42,387 nucleotides of DNA from a virus: IMG/VR virus record IMGVR_UViG_3300044800_000047, positions 1 through 42,387 of that record, one strand, 5' to 3'. Below the pieces are notes generated by a model. It had not been told where the DNA came from. It made no database searches and saw only the letters and a program-made list of their open reading frames with translations. Each line of letters opens with the position of its first letter. Positions within the stretch are counted from its first letter, which is position 1. This document shows, piece after piece, positions 20,123-27,790 of the stretch. The translations under genes were made by a program, and so were the position numbers.

Positions 20123-20301
20123 CGGAGCCCGATCTCCGACTCATGGACTATCTGAGCCCGCATTCCGAATCGGACACGCGCCGGATGCAGGAGCGCGGCC
20201 ATTTCCGCTGGCACCAGGAGCATCCGCGGGCCGCCTGTGAGCACCCGGATCATCCGCAACTCGCCTCTAGGATGGGCTTCTGGGAAAGGTTGCGGGCATG
20301 A
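20098..20301 (+). CDS. Small unknown protein, MTAETFVL start
   Basis: The 67-residue product starts MTAETFVLPEPDLRLMDYL and is His- and Arg-rich (EHPDHPQLAS), with no recognised domain. Its start is inside copy 1 of the 32-base repeat. It ends in an ATGA overlap with the next gene, which starts with the same eight residues. Confidence 0.5.
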   Translation: MTAETFVLPEPDLRLMDYLSPHSESDTRRMQERGHFRWHQEHPRAACEHPDHPQLASRMGFWERLRA

Positions 20302-20322
20302 CCGCTGAGACGTTCGTCCTGC
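20298..20322 (+). repeat. Gene-start repeat, copy 2
   Basis: These 25 bases start at the ATG and match copy 1 with one mismatch. The upstream portion present in copies 1 and 3 is absent here. Confidence 0.85.
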
Positions 20323-20672
20323 ATTTCCAGGAAGGCACGAGAGTGACTTGTCGATATTGCGCAGCGTGGGCCGAAATGGCCGATTACTGCGGAACAACGG
20401 GGCCACATGATGAACGCACGCAGGCTATAGCTATCCAACTCGCAGGCTTGATCTACCCGGAGGGGCCGACCGATCAACAGACGGCCTACTTCATGGAGGA
20501 CGCCTGCGAAGTTGCGGCGGTTGTATCTGGCAACGTCGTTATCAAGGCGATGCGCCCGACGCGCTTCGATCAGCACCGCTTCTCAGCCAGCGGTCACATT
20601 TTCGCAGCGGCCGAGGAGGGTGGCGGATTGATCTACCGCGGCAGAGTGAAAGGGGCGACCGATGACCGCTGA
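20298..20672 (+). CDS. Unknown protein, MTAETFVL start
   Basis: The 124-residue protein starts MTAETFVLHFQEGTRV and has a CRYCAAW motif near residue 20, with DYCGTTGPH after it, a possible zinc site. The rest has an acidic helical centre and a beta C-terminus. The function is unknown. Confidence 0.6.
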   Translation: MTAETFVLHFQEGTRVTCRYCAAWAEMADYCGTTGPHDERTQAIAIQLAGLIYPEGPTDQQTAYFMEDACEVAAVVSGNVVIKAMRPTRFDQHRFSASGHIFAAAEEGGGLIYRGRVKGATDDR

Positions 20673-20686
20673 GATGTTCGTTCTGC
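20655..20686 (+). repeat. Gene-start repeat, copy 3
   Basis: This is a 32-base copy of 20091-20122 with one mismatch, again spanning the start codon (ATG 20662). Confidence 0.85.
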
Positions 20687-20922
20687 TGCTGGTCGCCTTC
20701 TTCGGCCTCGGCGTCATGCTATGGGCGCTTTACCTCGATCATCGCGACAGGGTCGAGTCGGCCCGGATGCGCGACGCGCTCCAGCTCGACGCCGCGGCGC
20801 GACCAACGGTCTGTTTTGGTACCGAGGTGTTCCGGGAGGACTGGGACGACCCAGCGATGGACGTTTACGACAGGCTCTTCGAACACGACCCCGAGACGGC
20901 CGAGAGGACGCACGCACGATGA
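20662..20922 (+). CDS. Single-helix membrane protein, MTAEMFVL start
   Basis: The 86-residue protein has a strong N-terminal hydrophobic helix (FVLLLVAFFGLGVMLWALYL), then a charged cytoplasmic-type tail. It shares its start with the two preceding genes, yet here the same residues extend a membrane helix. It is the last accessory gene before the cysteine peptidase. Confidence 0.6.
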   Translation: MTAEMFVLLLVAFFGLGVMLWALYLDHRDRVESARMRDALQLDAAARPTVCFGTEVFREDWDDPAMDVYDRLFEHDPETAERTHAR

Positions 20923-21857
20923 CCTATACCCTTGGGCGCATCCCCTCCGAGCCTGACGTCCGCGACCATCAACTGGCGCGCTATCTCGCCCTGGGGGCGC
21001 CCCTGCCGCCGTCTTACCGCACCCCGGTCCGACCCGCCATCCTGAACCAGGGCACGGTCCCGGCCTGCGTCGGCTACAGCGGGGCGACGGGCCGCACCAT
21101 CACAGAGCAGCCCGACGCGGGCATGGTGGCTTTCGATCCGCTCGACCTGTACCGGCTGTGCAAGGCGAACGACGGCGATCCGAACGGCTGGGGCACGAGC
21201 ATCCGCGTCGCCGCCCAGCTGTTGCGCTCCACGGGCGCGCTCGCGACCTCCGGCCCGGCGCCGGTCAAGAAGGGCGAGCGGTTCAAGATCGGCGCCTATG
21301 CCGCCGTCCACACCGTCGACGAGATCAAGGCGGCGGTGTTCGCCAACGGCTGGGCCTGGATGGGGCTCAACTGGTACGACTCCTGGTATCGCCCGAACGA
21401 GAACGGCAGCCTGCCGGCGCGCTATAACCTCGTCGGCGGCCATGCCATCAGCATCATCGGCTGGGACGACGTCCGGGCCTCCTTCCTGCTCCAGAACTCC
21501 TGGGGTCCGAAGTGGGGCGTCGGCGGCACCTGCTGGATCCGATACAACCAGCTCGAGGCCGATCCCGAGCTCTGGACGGTCATCGACGCGCCCGATTGCC
21601 TCATCACGGTCACGCCGTTCCCCGCGCCGCGGTACTTCACTGTGCACAAGGGCCAGACGCTGACGGGCTGGAACCCGAAGGGCGCGGCCAAGTCGCATCA
21701 CTGGCCCAGGGCGAGCCGCGGCGTCGCCGATGCCGAAGTCTCGATCATCTGGTCCGGGGTCATCCCCGCGCCCATCCCGGCAGGCCCGTTCTACAGGGGC
21801 TCGGCCGGCTTCTATCGCGGACTGCTCGTTCAGCAGTCCGAAGTCCCACTCAGCTAG
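20919..21857 (+). CDS. Papain-like (C1A-type) cysteine peptidase, candidate lysis enzyme
   Basis: The 312-residue protein carries papain-family catalytic residues in the expected order: Gln44 and Cys50 in LNQGTVPACVGYS, His175 in VGGHAISIIGWDD, and Asn193 in LLQNSWGPKWGVGG. No signal peptide or propeptide inhibitor domain is obvious. The C-terminal 90 residues form an extra region. It lies immediately upstream of a holin-like gene and no muramidase or amidase was recognised elsewhere. A peptidoglycan peptide or host-protein cleaving role is inferred. Confidence 0.8.
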   Translation: MTYTLGRIPSEPDVRDHQLARYLALGAPLPPSYRTPVRPAILNQGTVPACVGYSGATGRTITEQPDAGMVAFDPLDLYRLCKANDGDPNGWGTSIRVAAQLLRSTGALATSGPAPVKKGERFKIGAYAAVHTVDEIKAAVFANGWAWMGLNWYDSWYRPNENGSLPARYNLVGGHAISIIGWDDVRASFLLQNSWGPKWGVGGTCWIRYNQLEADPELWTVIDAPDCLITVTPFPAPRYFTVHKGQTLTGWNPKGAAKSHHWPRASRGVADAEVSIIWSGVIPAPIPAGPFYRGSAGFYRGLLVQQSEVPLS

Positions 21858-21869
21858 AAGGAGATTCGC

Positions 21870-22226
21870 ATGGTCGCATTCATGGGCCAGGTTGTGGCCG
21901 CTATCCACAACGCCTGGCTCCAGATCCCGCCCGGCATCCGGGTCGCCCTCAGCTTCTCGGCGGCTGTCCTGGTGGCAGCGGCCATCGGGCTCGTTCAGGC
22001 GTTCAACTGGATCCTGCCCGGCTCGCTCATAGACGCTAAGGCTGAGGTGATCGCCTTCTTGACCTACGCCGTACCGGTCCTCGCCATCCTGGCGACGCAA
22101 CTCGTGCGCAGCAAGATCGCCCCGGCGATCGTGGCGTGGTTCTTGAGCACGTTCGGATATACCCTTCCGCAGAGTTACGGGCTGACTGGCCTTCCGCGAC
22201 GGAACGCCTGGGTCAAGGCGGCCTAA
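21870..22226 (+). CDS. Putative holin
   Basis: The 118-residue protein has two hydrophobic segments, at about 26-48 (VALSFSAAVLVAAAIGLVQA) and 61-80 (VIAFLTYAVPVLAILATQLV), separated by a short polar stretch and followed by a basic tail. AAGGAG lies eight bases upstream of the ATG. Position after a peptidase gene and two-helix topology match class II holins. Holin function is inferred, as small membrane proteins at 19532 and 19776 are equally sized. Confidence 0.55.
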   Translation: MVAFMGQVVAAIHNAWLQIPPGIRVALSFSAAVLVAAAIGLVQAFNWILPGSLIDAKAEVIAFLTYAVPVLAILATQLVRSKIAPAIVAWFLSTFGYTLPQSYGLTGLPRRNAWVKAA

Positions 22227-22230
22227 CCAC

Positions 22231-22446
22231 ATGATCCGCGCGCACTCTGTGCGGAAACCAGCGGCCACCTCGCCTGAACGGCGAGTAGAGCGCGCTGCCT
22301 CGTGCGCGGTCCCCGCGCCCGTCCGGGATCTCCCTCGGGAGATGGCGGGTAAACCCCTTCCCACAGTCGTGGTGGATGCCGCCCTAACATCGCGGGGTTT
22401 GAATGTCGGCCGGCCCTGGCTCCGATGGCAGGAGGTCCGGCGATGA
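22231..22446 (+). CDS. Uncertain gene over structured DNA
   Basis: A 71-residue frame, starting at ATG and ending in an ATGA overlap, has weak codon bias and no domain (PTVVVDAALTSRGLNVG). The same DNA holds several hairpins (see the entry at 22269-22400), so it may be a coding gene, a structured RNA or a packaging-site region. Confidence 0.4.
   Translation: MIRAHSVRKPAATSPERRVERAASCAVPAPVRDLPREMAGKPLPTVVVDAALTSRGLNVGRPWLRWQEVRR
22269..22400 (+). ncRNA. Structured region, possible RNA or packaging site
   Basis: CTCGCC (22269-22274) pairs with GGCGAG (22280-22285). ATCTCC (22328-22333) pairs with GGAGAT (22338-22343) around a CTCG loop. AAACCCC (22351-22357) pairs with GGGGTTT (22394-22400) and encloses CCAC-AGTC-GTGG (22361-22372). 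Several perfect stems in 130 bases next to the terminase genes suggest a structured RNA or a cos/pac-type region. No known RNA family is recognised. Confidence 0.3.
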
Positions 22447-22850
22447 GCAGCCTCTGTACGGTCTGCGGGGGTCTGACGCAGCGGGGTCCTCGCTGCTCCC
22501 GGCACCCGAAGTGGTCCGGACCTGGTAATCCCGTGCATACGGATCCGCGCTGGACAGCTCTCTCGCGTCGGATGGTTGCTCACCACGTCGGGCACTTCGG
22601 ATGGGTCTGCCCTGGCGATGGCCCGCAGCACATCGCGCATCCCTCGCGCGACCTCACCTGTGATCACGTCATTCCGCTCGAGGACGGCGGCGCACCGTTC
22701 GATCCGGCCAACACCCGCATCCTGTGCCGCTCCTGGAACTCGTCCCTCGGTGCGCGCCTCCTGGCAGCTAAGCGGGCTGGGCAGCGGCTGGCGCAGATCG
22801 TGGCGCCGCTGGATGAGCGGGCACAGATCCGGGCACGGTACCTGGGGTGA
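22443..22850 (+). CDS. HNH endonuclease next to terminase
   Basis: The 135-residue protein has an N-terminal CTVCGGLTQRGPRC zinc site, then an HNH core: TCDHVIPLEDGGAPFDPANT with NTRILCRSWNSSLGA. HNH endonucleases just upstream of terminase are widespread in siphoviruses and in some assist cos cleavage together with the large subunit. The start overlaps the previous frame by ATGA. Confidence 0.85.
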   Translation: MSSLCTVCGGLTQRGPRCSRHPKWSGPGNPVHTDPRWTALSRRMVAHHVGHFGWVCPGDGPQHIAHPSRDLTCDHVIPLEDGGAPFDPANTRILCRSWNSSLGARLLAAKRAGQRLAQIVAPLDERAQIRARYLG

Positions 22851-22927
22851 GCGCAGGCCGCACAGTGATCAAGACCGCGATCGAGCGCTGGGAGCAGTTC
22901 ACCGGCCGAACTGCGGAGCAGATGTGA
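22847..22927 (+). CDS. Micro-gene between HNH and small terminase
   Basis: A 26-residue frame starts with GTG in a GTGA overlap and ends in a TGATG overlap with the small terminase. The encoded AIERWEQFTGRTAEQM resembles a segment seen in small phage proteins near terminase genes. It may be a real peptide or merely a coupling leader. Confidence 0.5.
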   Translation: MSAGRTVIKTAIERWEQFTGRTAEQM

Positions 22928-23421
22928 TGGGCGCCCGCGGCCCCGTTGGCGCTCCGACGAAGGTCAAATTGCTGCGTGGCGAGACACGCCCGAGTCGCGT
23001 CAACTACCGCGAGCCGATCCCGTCCTCGAAGTTGCCGAAGATGCCCGCCGACATGGAGGAGGAGGCCAAGGTTGTCTGGCGGCGCGTCATCCGAACGATG
23101 GGCAAGACCGGCGTCATCCGGGCCTCGCACCACGACATGCTGAGGGGCCTTTGCGAGGCGGTGGCCGATTACAACCGGGCGCATGCGGTCCTGGCCATGA
23201 CGGGCATCCTCGTCAAGGGCCAGCACTCCGGCGACATCGTGAAGAACCCAGCCTGGCAGATCGTCCGCGAGGCTCGCGACCAGATACGGCTCTATGCCCG
23301 CGAGTTCGGGCTGTCGCCATCGTCGCAGTCTGGCCTGTCGGTCGAGCCGGAGGATGCTCCGTACCAAGCCAACAAGCTCGGCCTTCCCCCGCGCCTCTTG
23401 GTACTCAGCCATGAGGACTAG
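22927..23421 (+). CDS. terS: Terminase small subunit (P27-like)
   Basis: The 164-residue protein starts GARGPVGAPTKVKLLRGE after Met, followed by acidic PADMEEEAKVVWRRV and a helical DNA-binding body (LRGLCEAVADYNRAHAVLA), then KNPAWQIVREARDQIRLYA, typical of P27-family terminase small subunits. It recognises the packaging site and passes DNA to the large subunit encoded immediately downstream. An alternative GTG at 22924 adds one residue. Confidence 0.8.
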   Translation: MGARGPVGAPTKVKLLRGETRPSRVNYREPIPSSKLPKMPADMEEEAKVVWRRVIRTMGKTGVIRASHHDMLRGLCEAVADYNRAHAVLAMTGILVKGQHSGDIVKNPAWQIVREARDQIRLYAREFGLSPSSQSGLSVEPEDAPYQANKLGLPPRLLVLSHED

Positions 23422-24963
23422 ATGGGCGCCTATCGCGTTCCGCCTCACTGGCAAGCCGATCGCTTCTTCAAGTACGGCGAGGAGTATGTCTGCCACACCA
23501 AGGGTCGCTGGGCTCGACAGAAACTCATCTACGAACCCTGGCAGCGGGCCTTCTGGTATGAGGCGCTTGAGTGCGATCCCGTCACCGGCCTGCGCATTTA
23601 CAACGAAGTCGGGCTCGGCCTCCCCCGGAAGAACGGCAAGAGCGTCATGGCTAGCCACCTTGGCCTGTTCTTCCTTGACCCGCTCGGAGAGGGTGAGAAC
23701 GAGCCTGAGGTCCTTGTGGCCGCGGCCGCCAAGGGCCAGGCCGGTATCGTCATGGGCCAGTCGGTTGCTATGGCGCTCCAGTCCCCTGAGTTATCCGAAC
23801 GGTTCAGGTCAACCAAGTACCGCATCGACTGTCCGTACAACGGCGGTGTCATGCGGTCCGTCTCGGCGGCGGCGGCTCTACAGCACGGCACCAGCCCGTC
23901 TCTCGGCCTCATTGACGAGATGCATGCGCACTCTGACGACGGCGCTCTTTACACCGCTCTCACAACCGGCGGCGGCGCCCGCGAGCAGGGTCTCACGTTC
24001 TGGTTCTCTGCCGCCGGAGCGGCAGGAGAGGGCATCCTGGCCGATCTCTATGAGTCGATGTTCAGTGGCGTCGGCAAGCTGGAAGTCCTCAACGACGGCT
24101 GCCTGCTCATCTACCGAGACAAGGTCAACGGGACCCTCATCTACTGGTACGGCGCTCCCAAGGACGCCGACATTGCGGACCCTGCGATCTGGCGGCTCTG
24201 CAACCCGATCAGCTACCTCCAAGACCTCAAGTACCTCACCAAGCAATACGCGAACCTCGGCGCCCGTGGTGCGCTCGGCGAGTGGCGCCGCTACCACCTC
24301 AACCAGTTCAACGCGACCGAAGACACCTGGCTCAAGTCGGGTACGTGGGCTGCGACGGTCGGCGATGCGCCCCTCGACGCCGCACTGCCCATCGGCGTGG
24401 GCATCGACCGCGATCCTGACGGCGAACAGATCGGCGTCGTGGTCGCCCAGAAGCAGGGGGATCGCGTCGTGACGCGGGCGCAGTTGTTCGGCCCTGAGTC
24501 CACCGGCATGGCCAGCACGGAGGCCGTCCGCGTCGCCCTGCGCGAGCTCCGGCTGACGTACCCACTGCCCCAGACTGCCGAGGAAAAGACCAGACGCCCG
24601 ATTCCCGGCCCCGCCTATGGGTTCGATCCTGCGAGCCTGCCGGACTTCGCGGACGCCCTCAACCAAGAGGGTCTGAACATGGTTGAGATGAGCATGACGC
24701 CGGCCGTCATGGCGCCCCCTTCGATGATGACCTACGAACTCATCACGACCGGGCGCCTTGTCCACACCGCCGATCCGATCTTCGCCGAGCACGTCGCCAA
24801 CACCACGGCCACGTTGACGGACCGCGGCATGAAGGTCCTGCGATCCAAGAACTCGGCACGGCCAAACGTGCTCGGCGTGGCACTGCCGAAGGCCGTCGCC
24901 CTGGCCTTGCAGGACGCGCCGAAGCCGTTTGTGCGACGGCCTCGGCGCGCGGTGGGGTTCTGA
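23422..24963 (+). CDS. terL: Terminase large subunit
   Basis: The 513-residue protein has a Walker A-like GLPRKNGKS at about residues 64-72, the Walker B LGLIDEMH at about 161-168, and a C-terminal nuclease part with GIDRDPDGEQIGVVV near 330. The ATPase powers DNA translocation into proheads and the nuclease cuts concatemers. The length suits TerL. The start directly follows the TerS stop. Confidence 0.92.
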   Translation: MGAYRVPPHWQADRFFKYGEEYVCHTKGRWARQKLIYEPWQRAFWYEALECDPVTGLRIYNEVGLGLPRKNGKSVMASHLGLFFLDPLGEGENEPEVLVAAAAKGQAGIVMGQSVAMALQSPELSERFRSTKYRIDCPYNGGVMRSVSAAAALQHGTSPSLGLIDEMHAHSDDGALYTALTTGGGAREQGLTFWFSAAGAAGEGILADLYESMFSGVGKLEVLNDGCLLIYRDKVNGTLIYWYGAPKDADIADPAIWRLCNPISYLQDLKYLTKQYANLGARGALGEWRRYHLNQFNATEDTWLKSGTWAATVGDAPLDAALPIGVGIDRDPDGEQIGVVVAQKQGDRVVTRAQLFGPESTGMASTEAVRVALRELRLTYPLPQTAEEKTRRPIPGPAYGFDPASLPDFADALNQEGLNMVEMSMTPAVMAPPSMMTYELITTGRLVHTADPIFAEHVANTTATLTDRGMKVLRSKNSARPNVLGVALPKAVALALQDAPKPFVRRPRRAVGF

Positions 24964-24964
24964 G

Positions 24965-25480
24965 ATGAGCACACGACAGCCCTTCCACGTCGGCGATGTC
25001 TTCGGGCGCCTGACCATTCTCGAACTGATCGCAACCAGCCACGACGTGCCTTCACTCGCCCGAGTTCGCTGCGAGTGCGGCGAGGAGCGGATCGTTCACC
25101 GGGTCAATCTGCGCGTTGGCGTGACCCGTTCTTGTGGGTGTATACGCCGTGAGCAACTTCGGGCGCTCGCCACCACGCATGGGCAATCAGGCGGTCGCGG
25201 GAAGCAGACGCCTGAATACACCGCCTGGAAGAGCGCCAAACGTCGTGTGACGAGCCCGACTGGTCAGACGTGGAAGTACTACGGCGGCCGTGGTATCCGC
25301 ATGGCGGCCGAATGGCTGCACGACTTCCCAGCGTTCCTCGCGCACATCGGCCCACGGCCCGGTCCGGGCTACTCAGTGGACAGGATCGACAACAACGGCG
25401 ACTACGCCCCCGGCAATGTCCGTTGGGCGACAGTTCTTGAGCAGGCGCGCAACCGGCGCGACAACCGGAGGGCAGCCTGA
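24965..25480 (+). CDS. Homing-type HNH endonuclease between TerL and portal
   Basis: The 171-residue protein starts in a small beta domain (HVGDVFGRLTILELI) with CECGEERIVHRVNLRVGVTR and SCGC cysteines. It ends with YSVDRIDNNGDYAPGNVRWA plus EQARNRR, the catalytic pattern of phage free-standing HNH homing endonucleases. Its location between TerL and portal, both essential, fits a selfish element that spares its own copy. Confidence 0.82.
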   Translation: MSTRQPFHVGDVFGRLTILELIATSHDVPSLARVRCECGEERIVHRVNLRVGVTRSCGCIRREQLRALATTHGQSGGRGKQTPEYTAWKSAKRRVTSPTGQTWKYYGGRGIRMAAEWLHDFPAFLAHIGPRPGPGYSVDRIDNNGDYAPGNVRWATVLEQARNRRDNRRAA

Positions 25481-27024
25481 TGTACGACCCGATGCAGCCC
25501 ACGACGCTCGTTCGCGGTTCGCGTGAGTGGTGGCTGGCCAGGTTGGGCAAGCGCCTAGACGATAGGCGCGACCGAATGGAGTTGTACGAATCGTATTACG
25601 CGGGTCGCCAGCCCCTCGCGTTCGTCTCCGACACGTTCAAGGCCGCGTTCGGCGATCGCTTCCGCATCTTCAGCGCCAACTTCATGAGCCTGGTTGTGGA
25701 CACGCACCGCCAGCGCCTGCAGGTGCAGGGCATCCGAATCGGCGATCACTCGACCGGCTCCACCGACGCCTGGGACTGGTGGCAGCGCAACCGTCTGGAC
25801 GCCGAGTCGCAGACCGCCTTCACCGAGTCGCTGGTCAAGGGCATCGTCTACATCCTGGTCTGGCCGAACGCCGCCGGGATCCCTGAGGCCTCGATTGAAT
25901 CGCCGCTGCAGGTCGTTGTCGAGACGTCGCCGGGCCAGAGCTGGAAGCGCCGCGCCGCCATGAAGCGATGGCTCGGAGAGGACGGCAAGTACCACGCCGA
26001 GCTCTACCTGCCCGAGGGCGTCTACAAGTACGTCAGCGCTCAATCCGGCGCTGACTTCACCCTCACCACCTGGGCGGGCCTCGCGCAGTGGCAGCCCGAG
26101 GTCGTCAAGGGCGAACCCTGGCCGGTCAAGAACCCGCTGGGCGTCATCCCGATCGTCCCGCTCGTCAACCGCCCGCGCCTGAACGGCACGAATCCCAGCG
26201 GCCTCTACCAGACCATCAGGGTGCCCGCCGGCGCGATGCTGCCCGACGACGGCCAGTCCGAGATCGCCTCGGTCATGAGCAACCAGGACGTCATCAACAA
26301 GCTGCGCGCCGACATGGTCAACGCCTCGGACCTCGCGGCCTTCCGCCAGCGCTGGTTGCGCAACTGGCAGGTCGAGATCGACGAAGGGACCGGTCAGCCG
26401 GTCGAGCCGTTCCGGGCCGCAGTCGATCGCCTCTGGATCTTGCCGCCGCCTGCCTCCGACGAGGATCCGAACGCGCCGCAGCCCGAGTTCGGCGAGTTCG
26501 AGGCGACCGATCTGGCGCCCGTGATCGCGGGCATCCAGGCCGAGATCCAGCAACTTGGCGCGATCAGCCAGACGCCGTATCACTACCTCCTGCCGCAGAG
26601 CGGCCAGCCGCCGTCCGGGGAGTCGCTCAAGTCCGCGGAGACGGGCCTCGTGGCCAAGGTCGAGGACTCGAAGCTCCACAAGGGCGAGGGGCTCGAGGAG
26701 GTCTTCCGCCTCAACTTCGCCTTCCGCGGTGACAAGCGGGCTGACGACATGGGCGCCGAGATCGATTGGGTGAACACGGAGAGCCGCATCGAGAGCGTCC
26801 ACGTCGATGCGATGGTCAAGTGGAAGAGCCTCGACATCCCCGATGAGGTCATCTGGGAGGAGCTGGGCCTCTCGCCGCGCCAGATCGAGCGGATCTCGGC
26901 GATCGCCAAGGCTGCGGCTGCCGCCGAGGCCGCCACTCCGCCTCCGGACGCCCCGCCCGCCATGCCGCCGGCCGCGATGCCGGTAGTCCAACCGCCTCTT
27001 GTACCCGTAAAGGTAGGAAGCTAA
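25480..27024 (+). CDS. Portal protein (SPP1-type)
   Basis: The 514-residue protein has the SPP1/Gp6-type portal pattern: ESYYAGRQPLAFVS at the start, FMSLVVDTHRQRLQVQGIRI, a middle KRWLGEDGKYHAELYLPEGV, IPIVPLVNRPRLNG, and a C-terminal helical region with GQPPSGESLKSAETGLVAKV. The dodecameric portal forms the DNA channel of the head vertex. The TGATG overlap with the endonuclease couples it to the upstream gene. A Pro/Ala-rich tail ends the protein. Confidence 0.88.
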   Translation: MYDPMQPTTLVRGSREWWLARLGKRLDDRRDRMELYESYYAGRQPLAFVSDTFKAAFGDRFRIFSANFMSLVVDTHRQRLQVQGIRIGDHSTGSTDAWDWWQRNRLDAESQTAFTESLVKGIVYILVWPNAAGIPEASIESPLQVVVETSPGQSWKRRAAMKRWLGEDGKYHAELYLPEGVYKYVSAQSGADFTLTTWAGLAQWQPEVVKGEPWPVKNPLGVIPIVPLVNRPRLNGTNPSGLYQTIRVPAGAMLPDDGQSEIASVMSNQDVINKLRADMVNASDLAAFRQRWLRNWQVEIDEGTGQPVEPFRAAVDRLWILPPPASDEDPNAPQPEFGEFEATDLAPVIAGIQAEIQQLGAISQTPYHYLLPQSGQPPSGESLKSAETGLVAKVEDSKLHKGEGLEEVFRLNFAFRGDKRADDMGAEIDWVNTESRIESVHVDAMVKWKSLDIPDEVIWEELGLSPRQIERISAIAKAAAAAEAATPPPDAPPAMPPAAMPVVQPPLVPVKVGS

Positions 27025-27025
27025 G

Positions 27026-27754
27026 ATGCGAACAACGACCACCACTTCTGCGGGCGCGATGCCCGTCGCGGCCGGCGCGATGCCGACCCAGAGTTACCCG
27101 ACCGGCCCGGTCTGGGCAGCCTACAAGCTTCCCTTCCCAGGCGCGATCGGGGCTCGCGAAGCCGGGGTCTGCTTCGAGGGCGAGGCTGGCGCAGCGATTG
27201 CACCCGCCGCACCTGCGACTCCCGCACCGCCAGCCGTTCCTGCTGCTCCTGCGACACCGCCCGCGACGGGCGATCCCGAACTCGGAGAAGCCGGAAAGAA
27301 GGCCATCGCCGCGGAGCGGAAGAGCGCGAAGGAAGCCACCGACCGCGCCACCGCCGCCGAAGCGGAGCTGGCCACCCTCAAGGCCGCCGGTCTGAGCGAG
27401 TCAGAGAAGGCGATCAAGGAAGCCACCACGGCTGCGACAGCCGCGGAACGCGCCAAGTGGCAGTCGAGCAACCGTTCGCTCCGCGTCGAAGCGGCTCTCC
27501 GGGTGGCAGGCGCCACGAACGAGACGCTCCTTGACCTGGCTCTGCGGTCCGATCTCATCACGACCCTCAAGGTCGACGAGGCCGGCAAGGTCACCGATCT
27601 CGACAAGGCTGTCGAGCAACTCAAGAAGGACATCCCCGAGATGTTCGCCCCGACGGGACCGGGAACGGTCACGCGAGGCGTCCAGACGGCCCCAGCGGGC
27701 CAGGCCAAGACCCTCGAAGAGGCCGTGGCCAGCCACTACAGCGCCAAGCACTGA
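27026..27754 (+). CDS. Scaffold-like protein
   Basis: The 242-residue protein has a disordered Ala/Pro-rich N-terminal third, a long charged helix (KKAIAAERKSAKEATDRATA) and a helical C-terminal half, ending in a short basic tail. Acidic, coiled-coil-rich, Ala/Pro-containing proteins between portal and major capsid genes are normally the capsid scaffold. No protease gene was found next to it. Confidence 0.7.
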   Translation: MRTTTTTSAGAMPVAAGAMPTQSYPTGPVWAAYKLPFPGAIGAREAGVCFEGEAGAAIAPAAPATPAPPAVPAAPATPPATGDPELGEAGKKAIAAERKSAKEATDRATAAEAELATLKAAGLSESEKAIKEATTAATAAERAKWQSSNRSLRVEAALRVAGATNETLLDLALRSDLITTLKVDEAGKVTDLDKAVEQLKKDIPEMFAPTGPGTVTRGVQTAPAGQAKTLEEAVASHYSAKH

Positions 27755-27790
27755 GCCCAGCAACCTGGGCGATAGAAAGGACCAACCACC

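Noticed and set aside
20865-22667. Minus-strand frame of 600 residues over peptidase and holin
   Set aside because: It opposes two genes with recognisable motifs and has no domain of its own.
25555-27045. Minus-strand frame of 496 residues over portal
   Set aside because: Same reason: a shadow of the confident portal gene.
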